Source: Cellulomonas sp. URHE0023
Lineage (GTDB): Bacteria > Actinomycetota > Actinomycetes > Actinomycetales > Cellulomonadaceae
DNA: 64,000 nt
Assembly (NCBI RefSeq): GCF_000688475.1
Contig: NZ_JIAN01000005.1
Location: 558,001 to 622,000, forward strand
Reading direction: 5' to 3'
The notes below the pieces were generated by a model. It ran no database searches. It saw only the letters and a list, made by a program, of their open reading frames with translations, and was not told the origin of the DNA. The position numbers were made by a program, and so were the translations under genes. Shown here one piece after another: positions 1-8,243 of this stretch. The stretch's first letter is position 1. Each line of letters starts with the position of its first letter.

Positions 1-69
1 TCGGAGCACGGGCCAGGACACTCCGACCAGGACGGCGAGGACGAGCAGGTTGAGAGCCGCGTTCGTCAT
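1..69 (-). CDS. lycopene cyclase domain protein, partial (second small subunit)
   Basis: Only the first 23 residues are in the window, and the gene continues past base 1. The visible peptide starts MTNAALNLLV and is a hydrophobic membrane segment. Its ATG overlaps the stop codon of the preceding cyclase subunit (ATGA), so the two are translationally coupled. In actinobacterial carotenoid operons two small membrane proteins (CrtYc/CrtYd or CrtYe/CrtYf type) together form a heterodimeric lycopene cyclase, and the position after the first subunit suggests this is the partner. The assignment rests on operon position and hydrophobicity rather than on a conserved motif. Confidence 0.6.
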   Translation of the reverse strand, partial: MTNAALNLLVLAVLVGVSWPVLR

Positions 70-374
70 CGCCGCCGACGCTCCAGCCCGCGCCAGGTGA
101 GCAGCGCGGTGTAGCAGAGCAGCGCGAGGAAGAACGCCTCCTCGACCGGCAGCTCGGGTGCCAGCAGGATCCCGGTCATGTGCGGGGACCCACCACGCGC
201 GAAGATGCCCAGGCCCAGACCGGCGAGGTCCCACAGGAGGAACCCGAGCACGCCGATCCCGACCGACAGCGAGGCGCGGCGGGCGTCGGCCCAGAAGGCC
301 AGCCGGAAGCGGCGGTCCAGGATGGCCAGCCCGGCAAGCGAGAGCAGCAGGGCACCCAGGTACAGGAAGGTCAT
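66..374 (-). CDS. lycopene cyclase domain protein, first small subunit (CrtYc/CrtYe type)
   Basis: This 102-residue protein has about three membrane segments (near residues 1-18, 38-58 and 76-95). It carries the P-x-E-E motif (PVEEAFF, residues 76-82) conserved in heterodimeric bacterial lycopene cyclases. The ATG overlaps the crtI stop (ATGA) and the stop overlaps the next ATG, so crtB, crtI and both subunits form a tight operon. In the family, two such subunits cyclise lycopene or its C50 elongated form at the membrane. Whether the product is beta-, epsilon- or C50-type rings cannot be decided here because the partner gene is cut. No lycopene elongase is visible in the window. Confidence 0.8.
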   Translation of the reverse strand: MTFLYLGALLLSLAGLAILDRRFRLAFWADARRASLSVGIGVLGFLLWDLAGLGLGIFARGGSPHMTGILLAPELPVEEAFFLALLCYTALLTWRGLERRRR

Positions 375-1990
375 CGGTGGACGGCGCTCCACACGCCGCC
401 CGGGCGCGCAGACGCGAGGAACCCAGGCCGCAGGGGCTCCGGCAGCGGGCGCGCGGACGTCTCTCCCAGCATGCGCTTCACCACGAGCTCGGCGCTGATC
501 AGGCACATCGGCAGTCCCACACCAGGGATCGTCCCACCACCCGCGTGCAGGAGGTTCGGGACGCGCGCGGACGCGTCGCCAGGGCGGAACATCGCGCTCT
601 GCCTGAGCGTGTGCTCCATGCCGAGCGCCGTGCCGCGCCAGGCGTGGAAGTCCCTGGCGAAGTCGGCGGGGCCTCGCACGGACCGCACGACCACCCGTTC
701 CCGGAGGTCCGGGACACCCGCCCAGTCGCCGATCTGGTCGAGGTAGCGGTCCGCGTGCCGGTCGAGGTCGGTGAGGGTGGGGTCGGCCGGGAACGGGACG
801 AGGACGAAGAGGTTCTCGTGGCCCGCCGGTGCCGCTGTCGGGTCTGTGGCCGTGGTCCGCGAGACGTAGAGGGAGGCGACCTCGGGCACCCTGGAGGTCG
901 TGGACGCACGGTCGGTGCCGAGGATGTCCTCGAAGTTCGCCGGCCAGTCCCGGGTGAAGAACAGCGAGTGGTGGGCCAGCTCGGGCAGCGCTCCACGGAC
1001 GCCCGCCACGATGATCAGCGCCGAGATGCCGGGCCCCTTGGTGTCCCACGTCTCCGGGGGCAGGTCGCTGTAGCTGGCGTCGAGCAGCGCGCTCTCGGTG
1101 TGGTGCCGGTCCGCCGCGGAGACCACGATGTCCGCCGGCACGAGCTCGCCGGTCGACAGCCGGACGCCGCGGGCCGTGCCTGACCTGCGCGGATGCACCA
1201 GCGATGCAGACATCGGCTCGACCTCGATCGAGGCGACTGCGGCTCCTGTGCGGATGCGGACGCCCTCCCGGATCGCGATGCGCTGGAGTGCTTCTATCAC
1301 TGTGTACATCCCACCGCGGGGGAAACGTACACCGTCCACCAGGTCCAGGTGACTCATGAGCGAGTAGAGGGCCGGGACGCGGTACGGCGAGCTGCCGAGG
1401 AACACCGCCGGGTAGCCGAGCACCTGCTGCAGCACCGGATGGTCGACGGCGCCGGCCACGTGCTCAGCCAGCGTGTGCGTCAGCAGGCCCGCGAGCGTGC
1501 GGGACCGGCGCACGACGTCGCGCGTGACCAGCCGGTGCGGACGAGCGAAGGTCGTGTACAGGAAGGAGTCGAGCGCGTCGCGGTACGCCTGCGTCGAGTC
1601 CTGCGCGTACCGCCGCATCGCGGATCCGGCACCCGGTTCCAGCGCCTCGAACGTCGCCCAGTTGACCTCCGGGTCCTGCACCACGTCGAGAGGCGCATGA
1701 CCGCCGGACGGCTCAGGGAACAACCGGTACGCCGGGTCAAGCCGCACCAGGTCGACGTGGTCCTCGATCCGCTCGCCCAGCAGCGCGAACGCGTGCGTGA
1801 AGACCTCCGGCATGAAGTACCAGGACGGTCCGGTGTCGAACCGGAACCCGTCCAGCTCCAGCAGCCCAGCCCGACCACCCACCCCGTCGTGCTGCTCGAG
1901 CAGGGTCACGCGCGCTCCCCCGCGCGCCAGCAGCGCCGCGGTGGTCAGCCCGGCGATCCCGGCGCCGACGACGACGACACGTCCGCTCAC
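371..1990 (-). CDS. crtI: phytoene desaturase (CrtI family)
   Basis: This 539-residue FAD enzyme would convert phytoene to lycopene by successive desaturations at the membrane. The N-terminal dinucleotide-binding motif GAGIAG lies at residues 9-14, directly after the start. The C-terminal carotenoid-desaturase signature (LLHAGGGTIPGVGLPMC) begins near residue 480. The start is the GTG whose bases overlap the crtB stop (GTGA). An upstream extension of the frame would only run antisense-like through crtB. The length fits bacterial CrtI. It is transcribed after crtB and before the cyclase subunits. A related possibility is another carotenoid desaturase or isomerase, but the operon context favours CrtI. 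Confidence 0.92.
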   Translation of the reverse strand: MSGRVVVVGAGIAGLTTAALLARGGARVTLLEQHDGVGGRAGLLELDGFRFDTGPSWYFMPEVFTHAFALLGERIEDHVDLVRLDPAYRLFPEPSGGHAPLDVVQDPEVNWATFEALEPGAGSAMRRYAQDSTQAYRDALDSFLYTTFARPHRLVTRDVVRRSRTLAGLLTHTLAEHVAGAVDHPVLQQVLGYPAVFLGSSPYRVPALYSLMSHLDLVDGVRFPRGGMYTVIEALQRIAIREGVRIRTGAAVASIEVEPMSASLVHPRRSGTARGVRLSTGELVPADIVVSAADRHHTESALLDASYSDLPPETWDTKGPGISALIIVAGVRGALPELAHHSLFFTRDWPANFEDILGTDRASTTSRVPEVASLYVSRTTATDPTAAPAGHENLFVLVPFPADPTLTDLDRHADRYLDQIGDWAGVPDLRERVVVRSVRGPADFARDFHAWRGTALGMEHTLRQSAMFRPGDASARVPNLLHAGGGTIPGVGLPMCLISAELVVKRMLGETSARPLPEPLRPGFLASARPGGVWSAVHR

Positions 1991-2865
1991 CGGCCCGCCC
2001 GGGCCTGGGCGAGCACGGCCTCCCCGACGACGACCAGCTTGGTCGGTGTGGAGAGCCGGAGCCGACGTTCCAGGATCTCGCTGGGCGTGCACCGCTCGAG
2101 GTCGTCCATCAGCCGCTCGTAGAGCGCGAGCGTCGCGGCGACGGCGTACCTCGCTCGGGGCGGCAGCTCGGGCAGCGCCGACCGCGCGACGGCGAGGTCA
2201 CCGCCGATCTCCTCGAGGATCGCGGACAGCTGCTCCCGTGAGAGCTCCCCGGGGCGCGTACCCGGGAAGTACGTGCGTTCGAGCTCCTCGTTGTCGATTC
2301 CGAGGTCGCGCAGGAAGTTGATCTTCTGGAATGCAGCGCCGAGGGCGCACGCGCCGGCCACCTGGATGTCGGTGGGCTCGACCACGGGTGCCGCCGGGCT
2401 CCGCGACTCGTTGATGAAGGCGCGGACACACATGAGACCGACCACCTCGGCGGAGCCGTAGACGTAGGCCTCGTAGCTCGCCCGGTCGTGCGTGTGGACC
2501 GTCAGGTCGGCACGCATCGACGCGAAGAACGGGACGGTCTCGGCGGTCGTGATGCCGACGCGGCGCGCGGTCCGCGCGAACGCGTGGACCACGAGGTTCG
2601 TCGAGTAGCCGGTGCGCAGCGCGCGGTGCGTCTGCTCCTCGAGCTCGTCGAGCTCGGCACCGGCGTCGTCCCCGCGGTAGGTGTCGACGACCTCGTCGGC
2701 GAGCCGGACGAGCGCGTACACGGCGCGGATGTCCCGCTGCCCACGGCGCCCGAGCAGCCGGGTACCGAGGCCGAACGACGTCGAGTACGCGGCGAGCACC
2801 GTGGCGCTGGTGCGTGCGGCGGTGGTGTCGTAGAGCCGCAGCGCGCGGTCCCTCGCCAGTCCCAT
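1987..2865 (-). CDS. crtB: phytoene synthase (squalene/phytoene synthase family)
   Basis: This 292-residue enzyme would condense two geranylgeranyl diphosphates to phytoene. Both aspartate-rich motifs that bind the Mg-diphosphate are present: DEVVD at residues 57-61 and the NFLRDLGID region at 183-191. A purine-rich ribosome binding site (AGAGGGG) precedes the ATG at 2865. This is the first gene of the visible carotenoid operon and its stop is shared with the crtI GTG. A geranylgeranyl diphosphate synthase (crtE) is not found upstream; instead galE diverges from it. Confidence 0.92.
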   Translation of the reverse strand: MGLARDRALRLYDTTAARTSATVLAAYSTSFGLGTRLLGRRGQRDIRAVYALVRLADEVVDTYRGDDAGAELDELEEQTHRALRTGYSTNLVVHAFARTARRVGITTAETVPFFASMRADLTVHTHDRASYEAYVYGSAEVVGLMCVRAFINESRSPAAPVVEPTDIQVAGACALGAAFQKINFLRDLGIDNEELERTYFPGTRPGELSREQLSAILEEIGGDLAVARSALPELPPRARYAVAATLALYERLMDDLERCTPSEILERRLRLSTPTKLVVVGEAVLAQARAGR

Positions 2866-3003
2866 GGTGTCCCCTCTGATCCAGCGCCCCTGCCTACCCG
2901 TTAGCCTCCCAGCGGTTCGGGCTGTGTGCCCAATGCCCGCGCACCCCATCCCGTTCCCTGGTTGTCGCGGCGGCCGCGCGCAGCGATCGGTACGCTCGCC
3001 TCC

Positions 3004-3963
3004 ATGACATGGCTGGTCACTGGCGGTGCCGGGTACATCGGGTCTCACGTGGTGCGGGCGTTCGGGCAGGTGGGACTCAGCACGGTCGTCCTGGACGACC
3101 TGTCCAGCGGGCACAAGGAGTTCGTCCCGGGCGACGTGCCGCTCGTCGAGGGCTCGATCCTCGACACGGACCTCATCGCGGACACGCTCAGCCAGCACGG
3201 CGTCGTGGGGGTCGTGCACCTCGCGGGGTTCAAGTACGCCGGAGTCTCGGTCAGCCGACCGCTGCACACGTACGAGCAGAACGTCACCGGGACCGTCCAC
3301 CTGCTGGAGGCGATGGCCTCGCAGGGGGTCGACGCGATCGTGTTCTCCTCGTCGGCCGCCGTCTACGGCACCCCGGACGTGGACCTGGTCACCGAGACGA
3401 CCGCGACGCACCCCGAGTCGCCCTACGGCGAGTCCAAGCTCATCGGCGAGTGGCTCCTCGCCGACCAGGCGCGGGCGACCGACCTGCGGCACACGTCGCT
3501 GCGGTACTTCAACGTCGTCGGCTCGGCCACCGACGACCTCTACGACACGAGCCCGCACAACCTCTTCCCCCTGGTCCTCGACGCCCTGGCCGCGGGCCGG
3601 ACCCCGCGCATCAACGGGACCGACTACCCCACCCCGGACGGGACCTGCGTCCGCGACTACCTGCACGTCGCGGACCTTGCCGCGTCCCACGTCGCCGCCG
3701 CGCAGGCTCTCGCCGAGGGACGCACGCTCGAGCCGGTCTACAACCTGGGCTCGGGCGACGGCAGCTCCGTGCGGGAGATCATGACGGCCGTCGCGCAGGC
3801 CACCGGGATCGACTTCGAGCCCGAGCTCGCGCCTCGACGTCCGGGCGACCCGGCCCGCATCGTCGCGTCCGGCGAGCTCGCCGCACGTGACCTCGACTGG
3901 CGGATGCGCCACACGCTGCTCGGCATGGTCACCAGCGCCTGGTCCGCCCGCCAGGCCCACTGA
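3004..3963 (+). CDS. galE: UDP-glucose 4-epimerase
   Basis: This 319-residue extended short-chain dehydrogenase would interconvert UDP-glucose and UDP-galactose. The NAD-binding motif GGAGYIG is at residues 7-13 and the catalytic Y-x-x-x-K is YGESK at 141-145, with serines near 115-117. Length and motifs match bacterial GalE. I chose the ATG at 3004 because the NAD-binding strand follows at once. An upstream in-frame start would add an arginine/proline-rich tail. There is no ribosome binding site; a TACGCT hexamer (2991-2996) ends 7 nt before the ATG, suggesting a leaderless transcript. The gene ends 3 nt from the convergent oxidoreductase. Confidence 0.93.
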   Translation: MTWLVTGGAGYIGSHVVRAFGQVGLSTVVLDDLSSGHKEFVPGDVPLVEGSILDTDLIADTLSQHGVVGVVHLAGFKYAGVSVSRPLHTYEQNVTGTVHLLEAMASQGVDAIVFSSSAAVYGTPDVDLVTETTATHPESPYGESKLIGEWLLADQARATDLRHTSLRYFNVVGSATDDLYDTSPHNLFPLVLDALAAGRTPRINGTDYPTPDGTCVRDYLHVADLAASHVAAAQALAEGRTLEPVYNLGSGDGSSVREIMTAVAQATGIDFEPELAPRRPGDPARIVASGELAARDLDWRMRHTLLGMVTSAWSARQAH

Positions 3964-3966
3964 CGG

Positions 3967-4893
3967 TCAGCGCGCAGCGACCGGGAGGGCCTGGAACGTC
4001 GGGAGCTGCGCGGCGAGCGCGTCCAGGACCGCCGGTGAGCCCGCGTAGACGCCTTCGGCACGGGGCCAGTGGACGATCACGTCGGTGAACCCCAGCGCCG
4101 CCGCGCGCTCGATGCCTTCGACCACGAGGTCGACCGACTGCATCGAGAAGATCGGCGCACCGTCGAGGCTCAGGTAGCGACGTAGCGGCGGCATCCCCGC
4201 GGGTCGATGGGTCGCGACGGCCTCGTCGACGCTCGCCTGCATCGCCGCCAGGCCTGACCACCACTGCTCCTGCTCGGCCACGGGATCACCGCCCTCGCCC
4301 TCGGACAGGAACGTCTGCCCGTAGGTGACCCAGCCCTGCCCGTGCCGGGCCGCGAGCGCCATGGTGCGCGGCCCGTTGGCGGCCACGACGAACGGGGTGC
4401 GCGGCTCTGCGAGCGTCCCGGGGATCATCCGGGCACCGTCGGCGCGGTAGAACTCCCCCTCGTGCTCGGTGACGGGCGTGGTCAGGAGCGTGTCCATCAG
4501 GGCGACGAACTCCTCGAACCGCCGCGTCCGTTCGCCGCGACTGATCGGGTCACCCGCGACCCATGAGTCGAGGCCCTCGCCGCCTGCACCGATCCCGAGC
4601 ACGAAGCGCCCGCCGCTGATGTCGTCGAGCCCCATCACGTCCTTGGCGAACGGCACCGGGTGCCGGAAGTTCGGCGACGCCACGAACGTCCCGAGTCCGA
4701 TGCGTTCTGTCACGGCCGCCGCGGCGGCGAGCAGCGGCACGGTCGCGAACCACGGCTGGTCGACGAGCGTGCGCCACGCCAGGTGGTCGTACGTCCACGC
4801 GTGGTCGAACCCCCACTCCTCCGCGAGGAGCCACTTGCGGCGCCCGACCTCCCAGCGGTCCTGCGGCAGCACGACGATCCCCACGGCAACCAT
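3967..4893 (-). CDS. LLM-class flavin-dependent oxidoreductase
   Basis: This 308-residue protein has the luciferase-like monooxygenase TIM-barrel fold. The N-terminal strand with DHAWTYDHLAWR, the middle GRFVLGIGAGGEG and the SPNFRHPVPFAKD segment are typical of F420- or FMN-dependent members common in actinobacteria. The substrate cannot be told. The start is the ATG at 4893, 10 nt after the stop of the cation efflux gene on the same strand. It is therefore probably the last gene of a metallopeptidase-efflux-oxidoreductase transcript. Confidence 0.85.
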   Translation of the reverse strand: MVAVGIVVLPQDRWEVGRRKWLLAEEWGFDHAWTYDHLAWRTLVDQPWFATVPLLAAAAAVTERIGLGTFVASPNFRHPVPFAKDVMGLDDISGGRFVLGIGAGGEGLDSWVAGDPISRGERTRRFEEFVALMDTLLTTPVTEHEGEFYRADGARMIPGTLAEPRTPFVVAANGPRTMALAARHGQGWVTYGQTFLSEGEGGDPVAEQEQWWSGLAAMQASVDEAVATHRPAGMPPLRRYLSLDGAPIFSMQSVDLVVEGIERAAALGFTDVIVHWPRAEGVYAGSPAVLDALAAQLPTFQALPVAAR

Positions 4894-4903
4894 GGTCGCG
4901 ACC

Positions 4904-5821
4904 CTACGCGTGCGAGTGACGTTCCTCGCGGGTGGCCGACGGCGGCTCGAGCTGGAACGTGCAGTGCGCGACGTCGAAGTGGCCGGCGAGGCAGTGCCGC
5001 AGGTCGTCCAGCACCCGGCCGGCCTCGCCGCGCGCGAGCAGCTCGTCCGGCACCTCGACGTGCGCGGACAGCACAGGAACCCCTGATGTGATGGTCCACG
5101 CGTGGAGGTCGTGGACCCCGAGGACGCCAGGCACCCCGCAGATGTGCGACCGGATCGCGTCGAGGTCGACCCCGCGCGGGGTGGCCTCCAGGAGCACCCC
5201 TGCGACGTCGCGCAGCAGCCCTGCGGCCCTCGGCACGATCATCAGACCGATCAGGACGGAGGCGATCCCGTCGGCCCGCAGGAACCCCGTGGCCATCACG
5301 ACCACCGCAGCCACGACCACCGCGACCGACCCCAGCAGGTCGCCGAGCACCTCCAGGTAGGCACCACGGACCGTCAGCGACTCCTCCTGCCCGCGCCGCA
5401 GCAGAGCGAGGCTGACGGCGTTGGCGAGAAGACCCACGCACGCGACGACGAGCATGAGACCCGCCTCGACCGGTGCCGGACTGACGATCCGCCGGACACC
5501 GCCGACGATCACGACCAGGCCCACGACGCCGATGACCAGCCCGTTCACGAGCGCAGCGAGAATCTCGGCACGCTGCCAGCCGAACGTGCGCGCGGCAGTC
5601 GCGGGGCGCGTGGCGAGTGCCGTCGCCCCCAGCGCCAGGCCGACACCGGCAGCGTCGGTGAGCATGTGGCCCGCGTCCGCGACCAGCGCGAACGAGCCGG
5701 ACACGACACCGCCGACGACCTCGACGACCAGGACCACCAGCGTCAGGACGAGGACCGCGACCAGCGACCCCGTGTGCGCCTGTGCCGCCGTCGAGTGGTC
5801 GTGGTCGTGGCCCACGACCAT
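4904..5821 (-). CDS. cation diffusion facilitator family transporter
   Basis: This 305-residue inner-membrane metal/proton antiporter has six predicted membrane segments and a short histidine-rich start (HDHDH, residues 5-9). The transmembrane-2 site is ADAGHMLTD, with H52 and D56 as ligands. In transmembrane 5 the usual H-x-x-x-D site reads E157-x-x-x-D161, so one histidine ligand is replaced by glutamate. This may affect metal preference. The family exports Zn, Cd, Co or Mn. The ATG overlaps the stop of the upstream metallopeptidase (TGATG). The metal ion is not predictable from sequence alone. Confidence 0.9.
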   Translation of the reverse strand: MVVGHDHDHSTAAQAHTGSLVAVLVLTLVVLVVEVVGGVVSGSFALVADAGHMLTDAAGVGLALGATALATRPATAARTFGWQRAEILAALVNGLVIGVVGLVVIVGGVRRIVSPAPVEAGLMLVVACVGLLANAVSLALLRRGQEESLTVRGAYLEVLGDLLGSVAVVVAAVVVMATGFLRADGIASVLIGLMIVPRAAGLLRDVAGVLLEATPRGVDLDAIRSHICGVPGVLGVHDLHAWTITSGVPVLSAHVEVPDELLARGEAGRVLDDLRHCLAGHFDVAHCTFQLEPPSATREERHSHA

Positions 5822-6174
5822 CAGCCCCAGCCGAGCGCGTGCAGCCGCTCGTCGTCGATGCCGAAGTGGTGGGCGATCTCGTGCACGACGGTGACCGCGA
5901 CCTCCTCGACGACGTCGTCCCTGTCCTCGCAGAAGTCCAGGGTGGGCAGGCGGAAGATCGTGATGCGGTCGGGCAGCGACCCGGAGGCCCAGAAGTCGCC
6001 ACGCTCGGTCAGTGGCGTCCCCTCGTACAGCCCGAGCAGGTCAGGCTCGTCGGCGGGCGGTGAGTCCTCGACGAGCACGACGACGTTGTCCATCATCGCG
6101 GCGAGCTCGGCCGGGATCTCGTCGAGAGCGTCGCGCACGGCATCCTCGAACTCGGCGCGCGTCATCTCGACCAT
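5821..6174 (-). CDS. small zincin-like metallopeptidase family protein
   Basis: This protein of about 117 residues has the zinc-binding H-E-x-x-H motif (VVHEIAHHFGI, residues 97-107) and the conserved acidic SPPADEPDLLGLYEGTPL segment. It matches the small actinobacterial metallopeptidase family formerly called DUF1025. No signal peptide is seen, so it is probably cytoplasmic. I start it at the ATG giving MVEMTRAEFED; ATGs 9 nt upstream and 9 nt downstream are possible. It is the first gene of a tight three-gene operon with the efflux transporter. The substrate is unknown. Confidence 0.85.
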   Translation of the reverse strand: MVEMTRAEFEDAVRDALDEIPAELAAMMDNVVVLVEDSPPADEPDLLGLYEGTPLTERGDFWASGSLPDRITIFRLPTLDFCEDRDDVVEEVAVTVVHEIAHHFGIDDERLHALGWG

Positions 6175-6322
6175 GCCGACCATCTTCGCAGGCTGGGGGC
6201 GCGCCGGAGGGTTCCGCCGGTCGGTCAAGGACGGGGCGACAGGGGCCGCTTTGGAGTTCGGGCCGATCACCCCGTATGCTCATCACCGGTCTTCCGACGC
6301 CTCGACGTCAGGGGTTGGACTA

Positions 6323-6395
6323 GCCCCCATCGTCTAGCGGCCTAGGACCCCGCCCTTTCACGGCGGTAGCACGGGTTCGAATCCCGTTGGGGGTA
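6323..6395 (+). tRNA. tRNA-Glu (anticodon TTC)
   Basis: The cloverleaf is complete over 73 nt. The acceptor stem is GCCCCCA paired with TGGGGGT. The anticodon stem CCGCC/GGCGG encloses the loop CTTTCAC with anticodon TTC. The T-loop is canonical (TTCGAAT). No CCA is encoded. It is the first of three tRNA genes in a row. Confidence 0.96.
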
Positions 6396-6452
6396 CGAGC
6401 AGTACCAGCAGGTGCAGTACCGCAGTTCAGTAGCAAGGCCTTGTCTCACCAA

Positions 6453-6526
6453 GGCCCCGTAGCGCAGTTGGTTAGCGCGCCGCCCTGTCACGGCGGAGGT
6501 CGCGGGTTCAAGTCCCGTCGGGGTCG
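6453..6526 (+). tRNA. tRNA-Asp (anticodon GTC)
   Basis: The 74-nt cloverleaf has acceptor stem GGCCCCG/CGGGGTC, anticodon stem CCGCC/GGCGG and loop CTGTCAC with anticodon GTC. The T-loop is TTCAAGT. No CCA is encoded. It lies 57 nt after tRNA-Glu and is probably co-transcribed with it. Confidence 0.96.
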
Positions 6527-6565
6527 CTCGATTCGCCGGTCTACGGACCGGCGTTCTCGTTTCAC

Positions 6566-6641
6566 GGCTCTGTAGCTCAGTTGGTAGAGCGCACGACTGA
6601 AAATCGTGAGGTCACGGGATCGACGCCCGTCGGAGCCACCA
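6566..6641 (+). tRNA. tRNA-Phe (anticodon GAA)
   Basis: The acceptor stem GGCTCTG/CGGAGCC, anticodon stem CACGA/TCGTG and loop CTGAAAA (anticodon GAA) are clear, and the CCA end is encoded. The T-arm is ACGGG-ATCGACG-CCCGT, so position 54 is A instead of the usual T. It is followed within a few bases by a strong terminator hairpin. Confidence 0.95.
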
Positions 6642-6643
6642 CT

Positions 6644-6672
6644 GAAGCCCCCCTGGTGACCAGGGGGGCTTC
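6644..6672 (+). terminator. rho-independent terminator after the tRNA cluster
   Basis: A perfect 13-bp stem (GAAGCCCCCCTGG paired with CCAGGGGGGCTTC) closes a 3-nt TGA loop and is followed by TTCTGTCT. It starts 2 nt after the tRNA-Phe CCA end. Confidence 0.9.
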
Positions 6673-6817
6673 TTCTGTCTCTGGCCTTCGTCTCATGGTC
6701 CGGAGCGGTCGATCACTGCTGTCCGACGAGCTAGCCGCTCCCCGCCTGTCCACCACCCGCTCGATGCCCCGTCCGACCTAGGGTGGGCGCAGTCCTACGA
6801 GCGGAAGGAGACCGTCC

Positions 6818-7267
6818 ATGACCAGCACCCCAGGCGCCGAGAGGCCCGATCGATCCAGGAGCTTCTTCGACCGGCTGACCGAGCCGTTCGCGGACAAGGC
6901 GCGCGAGAAGATCGAGCAGGTCGAGGACCACGTCCGTGACGCCCTGCAGGCGGAGATCAACGCCGTCGCGATCAGCGTCCGCGCCCGCGCAGTGGAGGTC
7001 CGCCCGTCGGCGATCGCGTTCGGCGTCGCGGCGCTCGTCACGTTCTTCGGGCTCGCCCTGTTCGTGACCGCGGCGGTCTTGGGACTCTCGCACGCGGTCG
7101 AGCCGTGGCTCGCGGCGCTGATCGTCGGCGTCGCACTGGTCCTGATCGGCGCCGGCGCCGCCGCATGGGGGCGCCGCCACCTCCCGAGCGGACCGCCCCT
7201 CTCCATCGTCCGCGTGCAGGAACCGACCCATCCCGCCGAGGAGCACGTCCATCCTTGGGAAGACTGA
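6818..7267 (+). CDS. phage-holin-like (PF07332-type) membrane protein
   Basis: This 149-residue protein has an amphipathic N-terminal part (residues 15-65) and two membrane helices (about 67-90 and 96-118). This is the pattern of the actinobacterial holin superfamily III proteins, which are mostly chromosomal membrane proteins of unknown role despite the name. The start is supported by GGAAGGAG 8 nt upstream. It is followed by a second member of the same family and a DUF3618 protein, a conserved trio in actinobacteria thought to act at the cell envelope. There is no lysis gene nearby, so a phage role is unlikely. Confidence 0.7.
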   Translation: MTSTPGAERPDRSRSFFDRLTEPFADKAREKIEQVEDHVRDALQAEINAVAISVRARAVEVRPSAIAFGVAALVTFFGLALFVTAAVLGLSHAVEPWLAALIVGVALVLIGAGAAAWGRRHLPSGPPLSIVRVQEPTHPAEEHVHPWED

Positions 7268-7345
7268 CCGCCGCACCTCTCGCGTGGCGGGTCCGCGACC
7301 AGCACACTTGTACCTCGACGAGTCACCAGAGCGAGAGGTTGCGCC

Positions 7346-7756
7346 ATGACCACCCAGTCGGGACCCCCGGGCGACGAACGATCCCTGGGCAAGCTCGTCA
7401 GCGAGATCAGCGAGACGGGCGCCAGGCTCGTCCGCGCAGAGATCGAGCTCTTCAAGGCTGAGATCGCCGGCCGGGCCCAGAAGATCGGCATCGGTGCCGG
7501 CCTCCTGGCTGCGGCCGGTCTCCTCGCGCTCTACTTCCTGGCCGCGGCCATCGCGACCGCCATCATCGCGCTCGCGCTCGTGGTCGACCTCTGGCTCGCG
7601 GCACTGATCGTCACGGTGCTGCTACTGCTCGTCGTGGCCGTGCTCGCCCTGATCGGCATCCGGAGCATCAAGAAGGGCACACCGCCCTCGCCCATCCGCG
7701 CCATCGAGAGCGTGCAGGAAGACATCGACGCGATCAAGACGGGGATCCGCTCATGA
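7346..7756 (+). CDS. phage-holin family (PF07332) membrane protein
   Basis: This 136-residue protein has an N-terminal helix of the family type (LGKLVSEISETGARLVRAEI), two membrane helices (about residues 48-72 and 79-102), and a cytoplasmic tail. AGAGG precedes the ATG. The stop overlaps the ATG of the DUF3618 gene (ATGA), so the two are co-translated. In actinobacteria such genes sit beside DUF3618 genes and are expressed from the chromosome; the function is unknown. Confidence 0.8.
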   Translation: MTTQSGPPGDERSLGKLVSEISETGARLVRAEIELFKAEIAGRAQKIGIGAGLLAAAGLLALYFLAAAIATAIIALALVVDLWLAALIVTVLLLLVVAVLALIGIRSIKKGTPPSPIRAIESVQEDIDAIKTGIRS

Positions 7757-8073
7757 GTGACGAGACGACCGACCGACCGGCCAAGCCCGTCGAGCCGTTC
7801 AGCACTCCGCAGATGGTCGCCATCGAGGCGGAGATCGCGGCCGCGCGCGCCGAGCTGGCAGCGACCGTGGATGAGCTCGTCGCTCGCGCCGACCCCCGGG
7901 CGCTGGCCGCCAGGCTGCTGGGGGGCTTCGGGCAGCTCTTCTCCGCCGCAGTCACCGGTGAGGACGGGCCTGAGGCTCGCAAGAGGGCTCTGACCGTGCT
8001 GGGGAGCGTCGCTGCCGGCGTCCTGGCGCTGGGAGGCCTCGTCGTCTTCGCAGCGTCACGCCGCGGCGACTGA
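7753..8073 (+). CDS. DUF3618 domain protein
   Basis: This 106-residue protein carries the DUF3618 signature AEIAAARAELAATVDELVAR (residues 27-46) followed by a linker and one C-terminal membrane helix (about 83-101) ending in basic residues. It overlaps the preceding holin-family gene by four bases. Its partner genes suggest a membrane-associated complex, but no biochemical role is known. Confidence 0.85.
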   Translation: MSDETTDRPAKPVEPFSTPQMVAIEAEIAAARAELAATVDELVARADPRALAARLLGGFGQLFSAAVTGEDGPEARKRALTVLGSVAAGVLALGGLVVFAASRRGD

Positions 8074-8108
8074 CGCCGGTTTCACCGGCCGTCATAGCTG
8101 TCCCGAAC

Positions 8109-8124
8109 CCACGGGCGCCCGTGG
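8109..8124. terminator. palindrome between DUF3618 and bldC, probable terminator
   Basis: CCACGGGCGCCCGTGG is a perfect 16-bp palindrome in the gap between the convergent DUF3618 and bldC genes. A smaller hairpin, GCCGGT/ACCGGC, lies at 8075-8089. Neither has a T-tract, so the terminator role is inferred from position. Confidence 0.4.
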
Positions 8125-8243
8125 CGGCCCGACAGGCCGCGGAGGCCGGAAACCACACCGGCCGACTCCGGCGCGCCTGCATCGTTGCTTGGCGCAGCGG
8201 TAACCCGGGTCGGGGGCCCCGGGACTTCGAGCGATACGGTCGG

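Noticed and set aside
1987..3960. A single 657-codon minus-strand frame covering crtB and running back through galE
   Set aside because: The upstream part is antisense to galE and low in real protein character. The phytoene synthase proper begins at ATG 2865 with a ribosome binding site.
6323..6641. Integration site (att) at the tRNA genes
   Set aside because: No integrase is nearby and no repeat of a tRNA 3' end is seen downstream in the window.
6818..8073. Prophage remnant suggested by holin-like genes
   Set aside because: No lysin, capsid, integrase or attachment site is present. These holin-family genes are ordinary chromosomal genes in actinobacteria.
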